DNA of 64,000 nucleotides, from positions 8,354,110 to 8,418,109 of the forward strand of contig NC_087197.1 in NCBI RefSeq assembly GCF_035594125.1. Direction: 5' to 3'. The notes below the pieces were generated by a model. It had not been told where the DNA came from and did not search any database. It saw only the letters and a list, made by a program, of their open reading frames with translations. Below, piece after piece: positions 52,031-64,000 of this stretch. The DNA comes from Scylla paramamosain. Taxonomy: Eukaryota > Arthropoda > Malacostraca > Decapoda > Portunidae. Position 1 is the stretch's first letter. Each line of letters opens with the position of its first letter. The position numbers were made by a program, and so were the translations under genes.

Positions 52031-52723
52031 GCTTCTCCAGAAAGGGTGTTTTGCATGGGTTTTAGCGTTTCTGTACATAAGAACCTATAAAACACGTTTT
52101 TAGTAATGTTGTTTTGTATTCCTTTATAGAGTGCTTTCCATGTTTTTTAGCGTTCTGGTGTCTAACACGTTGAAAAACACTCAAAAGGCACGTTGATGAT
52201 AATGTCGTTTCGTTTCCCGATAAAGGGGGCTTCCAATGTATTTTGACTTTTGGTACTTAACAATATGAAAAAGAGTTTAAGTAAAAGTTTTCGGTAGAGT
52301 TGTTTTTCCATATAAAGTGTTAATCATGTGTTTTTGAGTCTTGGTACCTAAAAAGCTCAAAATCTCTCATAATACACTTTTCTCGTAATGTCCTTTGTTT
52401 TCTCCATGTGGGATGCTTTGTGTGTAATTTGGCATTTTTGTACTTAACAAGCACAAAAACAATCAAAATACAAGTTTTTGGTAATGTTATTCTGTTTCTC
52501 CATAAAGGTTGTTTTGCATGCGTTTCAGCGATTTCGCACGTAAGAAGGTCAAAAACACTCTAAAGATACTTTCTTGGTAATGTTATTTTATATTGCCAAA
52601 TAGGGTGCTTTCAATGCTTTTTAGCATTTTGATTCCTAACACTCAAGTTTCCTGTAATATAGTTTTGCTTCTTCATATAGAGATCTGCATGCATTATGAT
52701 GTTTTGCTACATAATATGAGAAA

Positions 52724-52741
52724 AGCTTGGTAAACCAAGCT
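52724..52741. repeat. Short perfect inverted repeat in the diverged monomers
   Basis: AGCTTGGT-AA-ACCAAGCT, 8-bp arms around a 2-bp centre. It is intact again at 60,604-60,621; in copy 2 (about 56,665) one arm is altered to CGCTTGGT. No function can be assigned. Confidence 0.8.
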
Positions 52742-53748
52742 GGTTTTTTTTATTGAAAATAGGGTGTTCTTCATGCATTTTAGCGTTTTGGTGCCTAAAA
52801 CGCTCAAAAAAAAAAAACTTAAAAGACACGCTTCTGGTAATTTCACATTGTTCTCCTATATAGGGTGATTCGCTTCCATTTTACCGTTTGGTACCTAACA
52901 ATGTAAAAAAACACTCAAAATACAAGTTTTTGACAATGTTGTTCTGTTTGTCTATATAGAGTTTTATTCAAACGCGTTTTCGCGTTTTGTTTTTTCGATA
53001 TCGAGTCCTTTCTATGATTTTTAGCGTTTTGTTGTCTAACACCCTTAAGATATGTTTCCTGTAATGTCGTTTTATTTCACCATAGAGGGCGATTTACATG
53101 TATTTTGGCGTTTTGTTTTCTGTGAAAAACACTCAAAATACACAATTTTTGTAATGTTCTCTTTCTCCAAATAGAGAGCTATTTATGCGTTTAAGCGTTT
53201 TGTTCCCTAAGAAGCTCGAAAGAAAAAAAAAATCAAAATACACGTCTCGCGTAATGTTTTTTTCTTTTCCGATGTGGTGTACTTTATATTTTGGTGTTTT
53301 TTTTTTTTTTTTTACGTAACAAGCTCATAAACACTAAAAATACACGTTTTTGGTAAAGTTATTTTGTTTTGTATTTTAAACAGTGTTTTGAATGCGTTTA
53401 AGCGTTTTGGTACGTAAGCAGCTAAAAAGGACAACGTGTCTAGGTAATATATATATATAGCTATAGAGTGTTTTTCATCCTTTTTGTGCTTTTGTGCCGA
53501 ACCTGCTCCAAAAGACATTCAAAAGACATGTTTCTGAAAATGAAGTTTCAATTCATTTTTCGGTGATGTTATTCTTTTTCTCAATAAGAAAGTTTTGCAT
53601 GCCTTTTAGCACTTTTTTGGACGTAAGAAGCTCCTAAACACTTCAAAGATATGTTTTTGGTAATGTAGCTTTTTTTTTTTTCTATGTAACAAACTCAAAA
53701 ACTCTTAAAATACTCGGTTTTTGGTAAAGGTATACTGTTTCTCAGTAC

Positions 53749-53832
53749 TTATTTTTATTCATTTATTTACTTTATTTATTTATTTATTTATTTATTTTTA
53801 TTTTATTTTATTTTATTTTATTTTATTTTTTT
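53749..53832. repeat. TTTA/TTTTA microsatellite, super-unit copy 1
   Basis: About 80 bp of TTTA repeats passing into TTTTA repeats, inside a diverged monomer just before GCATGGGTTTTAGCG. Near-identical tracts recur one super-unit away. Confidence 0.95.
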
Positions 53833-55336
53833 GCATGGGTTTTAGCGTTTTATTACGTAAGTAAATCCAAAAAAAGACACGATTTTGGTAATATTGTTTC
53901 GTTTTCCTTTATAGGGTTTTTTTTCCATGTTTTTTTGTGCGAAAATAGATTCATGTGTTTTAGCGTTTTTGTACCTAAGAAACTCAAAAACATTCATAAT
54001 GTGCGATTTTCTTAATCACTTTTTGTTTCGCCATATAGGGTAAATTATATGTATTTTCACGATATGGCATCTAAGAATGTGAAATACACTCAAATTACAC
54101 GTTTTTTTTTTCTCTCTTTTTCTTGATATAGAGTACTATTCATGCGTTTTAAGCGTTTTCATAATTAAGAAGTTCAAAAACATTCATAATAAACATTTCT
54201 CGTAGTGTCTTTTCGTATCCCTTATTAAGTAGTTTGCATCCATTTTGACGTTTTTGTACGTTTCTCTTCCTAAAACGATAATAAATACTCAAAACACACC
54301 TTTATGTAAATGTTATTTCTTTTTTACATATAGGGTGATCGGCATGCATTTTTGCGTTTTGTTATCTATAAATGTGAAATACACTAAAATACACATTTTT
54401 GGTAGTTTTCTGTTTTTTTTTTTTCCACATTGAGTGCTATTTATGTGTTCTCATGTGTTGGTACCGAGGAATCTCAAAAACACTCACAATACACGCTTCT
54501 TGGAAAGTAGGTGGTTTTGCAGGCACTTTAGGGTTTGGTACATAACAGTCCGAAAAAAATCTAGAATTAACTTTTTTGATAATGTTCTTTTTTCCACATA
54601 ATTTCCCTGAATTTTGCCAGAATTTTGGCATCTTGACACCTATGAAGATGAATAACAAAAAAAAAAATGCTATTTTTTTATTTATTTATTTTTTTCTCTA
54701 TAAAGAGTGTTATTTGTGGGTTTTAGCTTTTTGGTACTTAAGGAACTTAAAAACACTCATAATGCACGTTTCTCATAATGTCCTTTCGTTTCCCAAATAC
54801 AGGGTTCTTTGCATGTATGTAACATGATCAAAAACACTCAAAATACATGTTTTTTGTAATGTTTTTCTGTTTCTCCATAAAGGGTGTTTTGCATGCGTTT
54901 TAGCGTTTCAATATGTAAGGAGCTGAAAAACACTTAAAGGCAAGTTCTTGGTAAAATTTGGTTTTATTTCCATGTAATGTGATTGCCTGCTTTATAGTGC
55001 TTTATTGCCTAACACGCTCAAAAACACTCAAAAGACACTCTTCTGGTAATGTCTTTTTTTTTTCACATAAAGCTAGTTTCGCATGCAATTTAGGGTTTTG
55101 GTAACTAAGGATGTGAAAAACACTCAAAATACACACATTTGGTAAGGTTGTTCTGTATCTCAATTAAGAGTGTTATTCATGAGTTTCAGCGTTTTGGTAC
55201 CTAAGAATCTCAAAAACACTCATAATGCACGTTTCTCGTAATGTCGCTCTTTTTCTTCATATTGGGTGCATTGCATGCATTTTGGCATTTTTTTTCAAGT
55301 AATAGCTGAAAAACACTGAAAATACACGCTTTTGGT

Positions 55337-55970
55337 AATAAGAACATAAGAACATAAGAAATAAGTAAATCTGCAAGAAGAATCTGCTATTATTGACTCC
55401 ATTATTTTACATTCAACAGATGTTAAGCTGACAGGTTAGACGTTAAAGTTTTATCTCCTTTCTTAAAGGTAGATACTATATTCGCCTGCCTCCGAATTAC
55501 CGATACCTCACATGACTAAAGTGATTTCCTAAGGACAGAAACTAACAGATTACTTATAACCTTTTTCCTTTCCTTAAATACTGTGGAATATATTTCATCT
55601 GGTCCTGGTGACTTGAACTTTTCAACTTATCTATCTCCTGTTCCACTATCTCTTTTAGTTATGGTAATATCTGTCAGCTTCTCATCCTCTTCTACTCTAA
55701 ATATCTTCTCACTATTCGGCAAATCCTGCATGTTTTCCTGGGAAAAGACAATTAAAAAATACTCGCTCACAATTTTACTAATCTCTAATTCATTATATTA
55801 TGGCCTTAAAACCACTTCCCCTGTCTTTAATCTCATATATACTTCTCCTTCGCCCAATGTAGTGTTTTAACCTCAGTCATCCATTTAGGATCATTCTTCT
55901 GCGATCTTTTTCTTCTGTAAGGGATGTTCCCTAACTTTCCTGAATGTAATTTATCAACGAAATATTTATT
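55337..55970 (-). mobile_element. Decayed CR1/L2-like fragment, super-unit copy 2
   Basis: Same fragment as at 51,230-52,030 but lacking 166 bp between the FAQEN-EYF region and the upstream linker, so FYQAYKTKNKE is lost. KSPGPDE, KKGDK and WMTEVK remain recognisable on the minus strand. It carries GGGAAAAG where copies 1 and 3 have GGGCAAAG. Confidence 0.86.
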
Positions 55971-57689
55971 TCGCTTCTCCAGAAAGGGTGTTTTGCATGG
56001 GTTTTAGCGTTTCTGTACATAAGAACCTATAAAACACGTTTTTAGTAATGTTGTTTTGTATTCCTTTATAGAGTGCTTTCCATGTTTTTTAGCGTTCTGG
56101 TGTCTAACACGTTGAAAAACACTCAAAAGGCACGTTGATGATAATGTCGTTTCGTTTCCCGATAAAGGGGGCTTCCAATGTATTTTGACTTTTGGTACTT
56201 AACAATATGAAAAAGAGTTTAAGTAAAAGTTTTCGGTAGAGTTGTTTTTCCATATAAAGTGTTAATCATGTGTTTTTGAGTCTTGGTACCTAAAAAGCTC
56301 AAAATCTCTCATAATACACTTTTCTCGTAATGTCCTTTGTTTTCTCCATGTGGGATGCTTTGTGTGTAATTTGGCATTTTTGTACTTAACAAGCACAAAA
56401 ACAATCAAAATACAAGTTTTTGGTAATGTTATTCTGTTTCTCCATAAAGGTTGTTTTGCATGCGTTTCAGCGATTTCGCACGTAAGAAGGTCAAAAACAC
56501 TCTAAAGATACTTTCTTGGTAATGTTATTTTATATTGCCAAATAGGGTGCTTTCAATGCTTTTTAGCATTTTGATTCCTAACACTCAAGTTTCCTGTAAT
56601 ATAGTTTTGCTTCTTCATATAGAGATCTGCATGCATTATGATGTTTTGCTACATAATATGAGAAACGCTTGGTAAACCAAGCTGGTTTTTTTTATTGAAA
56701 ATAGGGTGTTCTTCATGCATTTTAGCGTTTTGGTGCCTAAAACGCTCAAAAAAAAAAAAACTTAAAAGACACGCTTCTGGTAATTTCACATTGTTCTCCT
56801 ATATAGGGTGATTCGCTTCCATTTTACCGTTTGGTACCTAACAATGTAAAAAAACACTCAAAATACAAGTTTTTGACAATGTTGTTCTGTTTGTCTATAT
56901 AGAGTTTTATTCAAACGCGTTTTCGCGTTTTGTTTTTTCGATATCGAGTCCTTTCTATGATTTTTAGCGTTTTGTTGTCTAACACTCTTAAGATATGTTT
57001 CCTGTAATGTCGTTTTATTTCACCATAGAGGGCGATTTACATGTATTTTGGCGTTTTGTTTTCTGTGAAAAACACTCAAAATACACAATTTTTGTAATGT
57101 TCTCTTTCTCCAAATAGAGAGCTATTTATGCGTTTAAGCGTTTTGTTCCCTAAGAAGCTCGAAAGAAAAAAAAAAATCAAAATACACGTCTCGCGTAATG
57201 TTTTTTTTCTTTTCCGATGTGGTGTACTTTATATTTTGGTGTTTTTTTTTTTTTAACGTAACAAGCTCATAAACATTAAAAATACACGTTTTTGGTAAAG
57301 TTATTTTGTTTTGTATTTTAAACAGTGTTTTGAATGCGTTTAAGCGTTTTGGTACGTAAGCAGCTAAAAAGGACAACGTGTCTAGGTAATATATATATAT
57401 AGCTATAGAGTGTTTTTCATCCTTTTTGTGCTTTTGTGCCGAACCTGCTCCAAAAGACATTCAAAAGACATGTTTCTGAAAATGAAGTTTCAATTCATTT
57501 TTCGGTGATGTTATTCTTTTTCTCAATAAGAAAGTTTTGCATGCCTTTTAGCACTTTTTTGGACGTAAGAAGCTCCTAAACACTTCAAAGATATGTTTTT
57601 GGTAATGTAGCTTTTTTTTTTTCTATGTAACAAACTCAAAAACTCTTAAAATACACGGTTTTTGGTAAAGGTATACTGTTTCTCAGTAT

Positions 57690-57772
57690 TTATTTTTATT
57701 CATTTATTTACTTTATTTATTTATTTATTTATTTATTTTTATTTTATTTTATTTTATTTTATTTTATTTTTT
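57690..57772. repeat. TTTA/TTTTA microsatellite, super-unit copy 2
   Basis: Counterpart of the tract at 53,749-53,832 with almost the same repeat number. Confidence 0.95.
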
Positions 57773-59276
57773 TGCATGGGTTTTAGCGTTTTATTACGTA
57801 AGTAAATCCAAAAAAAGACACGATTTTGGTAATATTGTTTCGTTTTCCTTTATAGGGTTTTTTTTCCATGTTTTTTTGTGCGAAAATAGATTCATGTGTT
57901 TTAGCGTTTTTGTACCTAAGAAACTCAAAAACATTCATAATGTGCGATTTTCTTAATCACTTTTTGTTTCGCCATATAGGGTAAATTATATGTATTTTCA
58001 CGATATGGCATCTAAGAATGTGAAATACACTCAAATTACACGTTTTTTTTTCTCTCTTTTTCTTGATATAGAGTACTATTCATGCGTTTTAAGCGTTTTC
58101 ATAATTAAGAAGTTCAAAAACATTCATAATAAACATTTCTCGTAGTGTCTTTTCGTATCCCTTATTAAGTAGTTTGCATCCATTTTGACGTTTTTGTACG
58201 TTTCTCTTCCTAAAACGATAATAAATACTCAAAACACACCTTTATGTAAATGTTATTTCTTTTTTACATATAGGGTGATCGGCATGCATTTTTGCGTTTT
58301 GTTATCTATAAATGTGAAATACACTAAAATACACATTTTTGGTAGTTTTCTGTTTTTTTTTTTTCCACATTGAGTGCTATTTATGTGTTCTCATGTGTTG
58401 GTACCGAGGAATCTCAAAAACACTCACAATACACGCTTCTTGGAAAGTAGGTGGTTTTGCAGGCACTTTAGGGTTTGGTACATAACAGTCCGAAAAAAAT
58501 CTAGAATTAACTTTTTTGATAATGTTCTTTTTTCCACATAATTTCCCTGAATTTTGCCAGAATTTTGGCATCTTGACACCTATGAAGATGAATAACAAAA
58601 AAAAAAATGCTATTTTTTTATTTATTTATTTTTTTCTCTATAAAGAGTGTTATTTGTGGGTTTTAGCTTTTTGGTACTTAAGGAACTTAAAAACACTCAT
58701 AATGCACGTTTCTCATAATGTCCTTTCGTTTCCCAAATACAGGGTTCTTTGCATGTATGTAACATGATCAAAAACACTCAAAATACATGTTTTTTGTAAT
58801 GTTTTTCTGTTTCTCCATAAAGGGTGTTTTGCATGCGTTTTAGCGTTTCAATATGTAAGGAGCTGAAAAACACTTAAAGGCAAGTTCTTGGTAAAATTTG
58901 GTTTTATTTCCATGTAATGTGATTGCCTGCTTTATAGTGCTTTATTGCCTAACACGCTCAAAAACACTCAAAAGACACTCTTCTGGTAATGTCTTTTTTT
59001 TCACATAAAGCTAGTTTCGCATGCAATTTAGGGTTTTGGTAACTAAGGATGTGAAAAACACTCAAAATACACACATTTGGTAAGGTTGTTCTGTATCTCA
59101 ATTAAGAGTGTTATTCATGAGTTTCAGCGTTTTGGTACCTAAGAATCTCAAAAACACTCATAATGCACGTTTCTCGTAATGTCGCTCTTTTTCTTCATAT
59201 TGGGTGCATTGCATGCATTTTGGCATTTTTTTTCAAGTAATAGCTGAAAAACACTGAAAATACACGCTTTTGGTAA

Positions 59277-59911
59277 TAAGAACATAAGAACATAAGAAAT
59301 AAGTAAATCTGCAAGAAGAATCTGCTATTATTGACTCCATTATTTGACATTCAACAGATGTTAAGCTGACAGGTTAGACGTTAAAGTTTTATCTCCTTTC
59401 TTAAAGGTAGATACTATATTCGCCTGCCTCCGAATTACCGATACCTCACATGACTAAAGTGATTTCCTAAGGACAGAAACTAACAGATTACTTATAACCT
59501 TTTTCCTTTCCTTAAATACTGTGGAATATATTTCATCTGGTCCTGGTGACTTGAACTTTTCAACTTATCTATCTCTTGTTCCACTATCTCTTTTAGTTAT
59601 GGTAATATCTGTCAGCTTCTCATCCTCTTCTACTCTAAATATCTTCTCACTATTCGGCAAATCCTGCATGTTTTCCTGGGCAAAGACAATTAAAAAATAC
59701 TCGCTCACAATTTTACTAATCTCTAATTAATTATATTATGGCCTTAAAACCACTTCCCCTGTCTTTAATCTCATATATACTTCTCCTTCGCCCTATGTAG
59801 TGTTTTAACCTCAGTCATCCATTTAGGATCATTCTTCTGCGATCTTTTTCTTCTGTAAGGGATGTTCCCTAATTTTCCTGAATGTAATTTATCAACGAAA
59901 TATTTATTTCG
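59277..59911 (-). mobile_element. Decayed CR1/L2-like fragment, super-unit copy 3
   Basis: Same 166-bp deletion as copy 2. A substitution at the deletion junction (TCTAATTAATTATATT) distinguishes it from copies 2 and 4. Confidence 0.86.
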
Positions 59912-61630
59912 CTTCTCCATAAAGGGTGTTTTGCATGGGTTTTAGCGTTTCTGTACATAAGAACCTATAAAACACGTTTTTAGTAATGTTGTTTTGTATT
60001 CCTTTATAGAGTGATTTCCATGTTTTTTAGCATTCTGGTGTCTAACACGTTGAAAAACACTCAGAAGGCACGTTGATGATAATGTCGTTTCGTTTCCCGA
60101 TAAAGGGGGCTTCCAATGTATTTTGACTTTTGGTACTTAACAATATGAAAAAGAGTTTAAGTAAAAGTTTTCGGTAGAGTTGTTTTTCCATATAAAGTGT
60201 TAATCATGTGTTTTTGAGTCTTGGTACCTAAAAAGCTCAAAATCTCTCATAATACACTTTTCTCGTAATGTCCTTTGTTTTCTCCATGTGGGATGCTTTG
60301 TGTGTAATTTGGCATTTTTGTACTTAACAAGCACAAAAACAATCAAAATACAAGTTTTTGGTAATGTTATTCTGTTTCTCCATAAAGGTTGTTTTGCATG
60401 CGTTTCAGCGATTTCGCACGTAAGAAGGTCAAAAACACTCTAAAGATACTTTCTTGGTAATGTTATTTTATATTGCCAAATAGGGTGCTTTCAATGCTTT
60501 TTAGCATTTTGATTCCTAACACTCAAGTTTCCTGTAATATAGTTTTGCTTCTTCATATAGAGATCTGCATGCATTATGATGTTTTGCTACATAATATGAG
60601 AAAAGCTTGGTAAACCAAGCTGGTTTTTTTTATTGAAAATAGGGTGTTCTTCATGCATTTTAGCGTTTTGGTGCCTAAAACGCTCAAAAAAAAAAAACTT
60701 AAAAGACACGCTTCTGGTAATTTCACATTGTTCTCCTATATAGGGTGATTCGCTTCCATTTTACCGTTTGGTACCTAACAATGTAAAAAAACACTCAAAA
60801 TACAAGTTTTTGACAATGTTGTTCTGTTTGTCTATATAGAGTTTTATTCAAACGCGTTTTCGCGTTTTGTTTTTTCGATATCGAGTCCTTTCTATGATTT
60901 TTAGCGTTTTGTTGTCTAACACCCTTAAGATATGTTTCCTGTAATGTCGTTTTTATTTCACCATAGAGGGCGATTTACATGTATTTTGGCGTTTTGTTTT
61001 CTGTGAAAAACACTCAAAATACACAATTTTTGTAATGTTCTCTTTCTCCAAATAGAGAGCTATTTATGCGTTTAAGCGTTTTGTTCCCTAAGAAGCTCGA
61101 AAGAAAAAGAAAAAAATCAAAATACACGTCTCGCGTAATGTTTTTTTTCTTTTCCGATGTGGTGTACTTTATATTTTGGTGTTTTTTTTTTTTTTTTACG
61201 TAACAAGCTCATAAACACTAAAAATACACGTTTTTGGTAAAGTTATTTTGTTTTGTATTTTAAACAGTGTTTTGAATGCGTTTAAGCGTTTTGGTACGTA
61301 AGCAGCTAAAAAGGACAACGTGTCTAGGTAATATATATATATAGCTATAGAGTGTTTTTCATCCTTTTTGTGCTTTTGTGCCGAACCTGCTCCAAAAGAC
61401 ATTCAAAAGACATGTTTCTGAAAATGAAGTTTCAATTCATTTTTCGGTGATGTTATTCTTTTTCTCAATAAGAAAGTTTTGCATGCCTTTTAGCACTTTT
61501 TTGGACGTAAGAAGCTCCTAAACACTTCAAAGATATGTTTTTGGTAATGTAGCTTTTTTTTTTTTCTATGTAACAAACTCAAAAACTCTTAAAATACTCG
61601 GTTTTTGGTAAAGGTATACTGTTTCTCAGT

Positions 61631-61716
61631 ACTTATTTTTATTCATTTATTTACTTTATTTATTTATTTATTTATTTATTTTTATTTTATTTTATTTTAT
61701 TTTATTTTATTTTTTT
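61631..61716. repeat. TTTA/TTTTA microsatellite, super-unit copy 3
   Basis: Counterpart of the tracts at 53,749 and 57,690. Near-equal length across copies points to recent homogenisation of the unit, since such tracts normally change length quickly. Confidence 0.95.
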
Positions 61717-62388
61717 GCATGGGTTTTAGCGTTTTATTACGTAAGTAAATCCAAAAAAAGACACGATTTTGGTAATATTGTTTCGTTTTCCTTTATAGGG
61801 TTTTTTTTCCATGTTTTTTTGTGCGAAAATAGATTCATGTGTTTTAGCGTTTTTGTACCTAAGAAACTCAAAAACATTCATAATGTGCGATTTTCTTAAT
61901 CACTTTTTGTTTCGCCATATAGGGTAAATTATATGTATTTTCACGATATGGCATCTAAGAATGTGAAATACACTCAAATTACATGTTTTTTTTTCTCTCT
62001 TTTTCTTGATATAGAGTACTATTCATGCGTTTTAAGCGTTTTCATAATTAAGAAGTTCAAAAACATTCATAATAAACATTTCTCGTAGTGTCTTTTCGTA
62101 TCCCTTATTAAGTAGTTTGCATCCATTTTGACGTTTTTGTACGTTTCTCTTCCTAAAACGATAATAAATACTCAAAACACACCTTTATGTAAATGTTATT
62201 TCTTTTTTACATATAGGGTGATCGGCATGCATTTTTGCGTTTTGTTATCTATAAATGTGAAATACACTAAAATACACATTTTTGGTAGTTTTCTGTTTTT
62301 TTTTTTCCACATTGAGTGCTATTTATGTGTTCTCATGTGTTGGTACCGAGGAATCTCAAAAACACTCACAATACACGCTTCTTGGAAA

Positions 62389-64000
62389 GTAGGTGGTTTT
62401 GCAGGCACTTTAGGGTTTGGTACATAACAGTCCGAAAAAAATCTAGAATTAACTTTTTTGATAATGTTCTTTTTTCCACATAATTTCCCTGAATTTTGCC
62501 AGAATTTTGGCATCTTGACACCTATGAAGATGAATAACAAAAAAAAAAATGCTATTTTTTTATTTATTTATTTTTTTCTCTATAAAGAGTGTTATTTGTG
62601 GGTTTTAGCTTTTTGGTACTTAAGGAACTTAAAAACACTCATAATGCACGTTTCTCATAATGTCCTTTCGTTTCCCAAATACAGGGTTCTTTGCATGTAT
62701 GTAACATGATCAAAAACACTCAAAATACATGTTTTTTGTAATGTTTTTCTGTTTCTCCATAAAGGGTGTTTTGCATGCGTTTTAGCGTTTCAATATGTAA
62801 GGAGCTGAAAAACACTTAAAGGCAAGTTCTTGGTAAAATTTGGTTTTATTTCCATGTAATGTGATTGCCTGCTTTATAGTGCTTTATTGCCTAACACGCT
62901 CAAAAACACTCAAAAGACACTCTTCTGGTAATGTCTTTTTTTTCACATAAAGCTAGTTTCGCATGCAATTTAGGGTTTTGGTAACTAAGGATGTGAAAAA
63001 CACTCAAAATACACACATTTGGTAAGGTTGTTCTGTATCTCAATTAAGAGTGTTATTCATGAGTTTCAGCGTTTTGGTACCTAAGAATCTCAAAAACACT
63101 CATAATGCACGTTTCTCGTAATGTCGCTCTTTTTCTTCATATTGGGTGCATTGCATGCATTTTGGCATTTTTTTTCAAGTAATAGCTGAAAAACACTGAA
63201 AATACACGCTTTTGGTAATAAGAACATAAGAACATAAGAAATAAGTAAATCTGCAAGAAGAATCTGCTATTATTGACTCCATTATTTGACATTCAACAGA
63301 TGTTAAGCTGACAGGTTAGACGTTAAAGTTTTATCTCCTTTCTTAAAGGTAGATACTATATTCGCCTGCCTCCGAATTACCGATACCTCACATGACTAAA
63401 GTGATTTCCTAAGGACAGAAACTAACAGATTACTTATAACCTTTTTCCTTTCCTTAAATACTGTGGAATATATTTCATCTGGTCCTGGTGACTTGAACTT
63501 TTCAACTTATCTATCTCTTGTTCCACTATCTCTTTTAGTTATGGTAATATCTGTCAGCTTCTCATCCTCTTCTACTCTAAATATCTTCTCACTATTCGGC
63601 AAATCCTGCATGTTTTCCTGGGAAAAGACAATTAAAAAATACTCGCTCACAATTTTACTAATCTCTAATTCATTATATTATGGCCTTAAAACCACTTCCC
63701 CTGTCTTTAATCTCATATATACTTCTCCTTCGCCCAATGTAGTGTTTTAACCTCAGTCATCCATTTAGGATCATTCTTCTGCGATCTTTTTCTTCTGTAA
63801 GGGATGTTCCCTAACTTTCCTGAATGTAATTTATCAACGAAATATTTATTTCGCTTCTCCAAAAAGGGTGTTTTGCATGGGTTTTAGCGTTTCTGTACAT
63901 AAGAACCTATAAAACACGTTTTTAGTAATGTTGTTTTGTATTCCTTTATAGAGTGCTTTCCATGTTTTTTAGCGTTCTGGTGTCTAACACGTTGAAAAAC
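62389..64000 (+). repeat. Super-unit copy 4, cut by the window end
   Basis: Ordinary monomers, the retro-fragment (63,219-63,852) and the first diverged monomers; then the window ends. The tandem array therefore continues beyond the window. Confidence 0.93.
63219..63852 (-). mobile_element. Decayed CR1/L2-like fragment, super-unit copy 4
   Basis: Same 166-bp deletion. It shares GGGAAAAG and GCCCAATGTAG with copy 2 but ATCTCTTGTTCC with copy 3. Confidence 0.86.

Larger units (their letters stand above)
50387..54506 (+). repeat. Super-unit copy 1 (about 4.12 kb)
   Basis: It has three parts: ordinary HOR monomers m8 to m5 (50,387-51,229), a decayed retrotransposon fragment (51,230-52,030), and about 2.5 kb of strongly diverged satellite monomers (52,031-54,506) that no longer follow the m1-m11 order. 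It is longer than the later copies: a 166-bp stretch of the retro-fragment (about 51,678-51,843) and a 16-bp stretch of m11 near 50,705 (TTAAGCGTTTTTATAG) are missing from them. It therefore represents the ancestral form. Only short low-complexity frames occur. Confidence 0.9.
54507..58446 (+). repeat. Super-unit copy 2 (3.94 kb)
   Basis: The unit boundary is the junction TTGGAAAGTAGGTGG at 54,500-54,514, where diverged monomers meet m8; it recurs at 58,440 and 62,382. The copy is nearly identical to copies 3 and 4 over its length, with scattered substitutions and homopolymer changes. It has the 166-bp retro-fragment deletion (junction ACTAATCTCTAATTC, 2-bp microhomology). Confidence 0.93.
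58447..62388 (+). repeat. Super-unit copy 3 (3.94 kb)
   Basis: Same structure as copy 2, starting at the repeated GTAGGTGG junction and ending at the next. It shares ATCTCTTGTTCC with copy 4, but GGGCAAAG and GCCCTATGTAG with copy 1, so its ancestry is mixed. Confidence 0.93.

Noticed and set aside
52970..52995. AACGCGTTTTCGCGTT palindrome as a regulatory site
   Set aside because: It arises from a monomer's GCGTTTT box read twice in a row. It has a short 6-bp stem, it repeats only with the super-unit, and no gene is nearby.
53440..53465. ATATATATATAG tract with flanking sequence as a possible promoter TATA box
   Set aside because: A simple dinucleotide run inside a diverged monomer, repeated at 57,390 and 61,330, with no downstream coding region.
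1..64000. CRISPR-like array suggested by regular repeats
   Set aside because: There is no short conserved direct repeat with unique spacers: the whole ~95-bp monomer is repeated and degenerate, neighbouring monomers are all related, and the context is a eukaryotic satellite with a non-LTR retroelement.
1..64000. Telomeric repeats, rDNA spacer, histone cluster or tRNA genes
   Set aside because: No TTAGG/TTAGGG runs, no rRNA-like conserved blocks, and no tRNA A/B-box cloverleaf was recognised on either strand by eye.

Overview
The window is almost entirely an AT-rich satellite-DNA array from an animal genome. I see no host protein-coding gene, tRNA, rRNA or CRISPR array in it. The only long open frame is the reverse-transcriptase ORF of a jockey-like non-LTR retrotransposon (13,725-16,166, minus strand). 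From memory, its protein resembles the jockey-type elements abundant in decapod crustaceans, especially crabs, so a decapod is my best guess; this was not checked against any database.

Basic unit: degenerate monomers of about 95 bp share the pattern [GTAATGTT..pyrimidine-rich stretch..TTTGCATGC..TTTTAGCGTTTTGGTA..CTCAAAAACACTCAAAATACACG]. About eleven distinct monomers, one of them extended to about 148 bp, form a higher-order repeat (HOR) of about 1.1 kb (48,550-49,652 is a clean example). I number the HOR monomers m1-m11.

Layout: 1-2,192 plus-orientation mosaic; 2,193-13,610 mostly minus, broken by short plus islands at 8,008-8,460 and 12,564-12,846; 13,611-16,167 retrotransposon insertion; 16,168-17,745 minus; 17,746-50,386 plus, broken by short minus islands at 20,410-20,718, 28,371-28,664, 32,815-33,122 and 38,990-39,447; 50,387-64,000 a different architecture in which a 3.94-4.12 kb super-unit is tandemly repeated (three full copies and one partial). 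Each super-unit contains ordinary monomers, a decayed CR1/L2-like reverse-transcriptase fragment (minus strand), and about 2.5 kb of strongly diverged monomers.

The array keeps a readable rearrangement history. A 1.75-1.9 kb extended HOR with an internal inverted segment recurs four times with the same breakpoints. The 2.2-8.5 kb minus block mirrors 39.0-45.3 kb. The 17.7-24.6 kb block is a direct copy of 29-38.3 kb, and the offset between them rises in steps of about 1.1 kb, one HOR unit each. The super-units carry site patterns that no single duplication tree explains. The array could be pericentromeric or subtelomeric heterochromatin, but the sequence alone cannot say. Breakpoints were read by eye and are accurate to about 10-30 bp.
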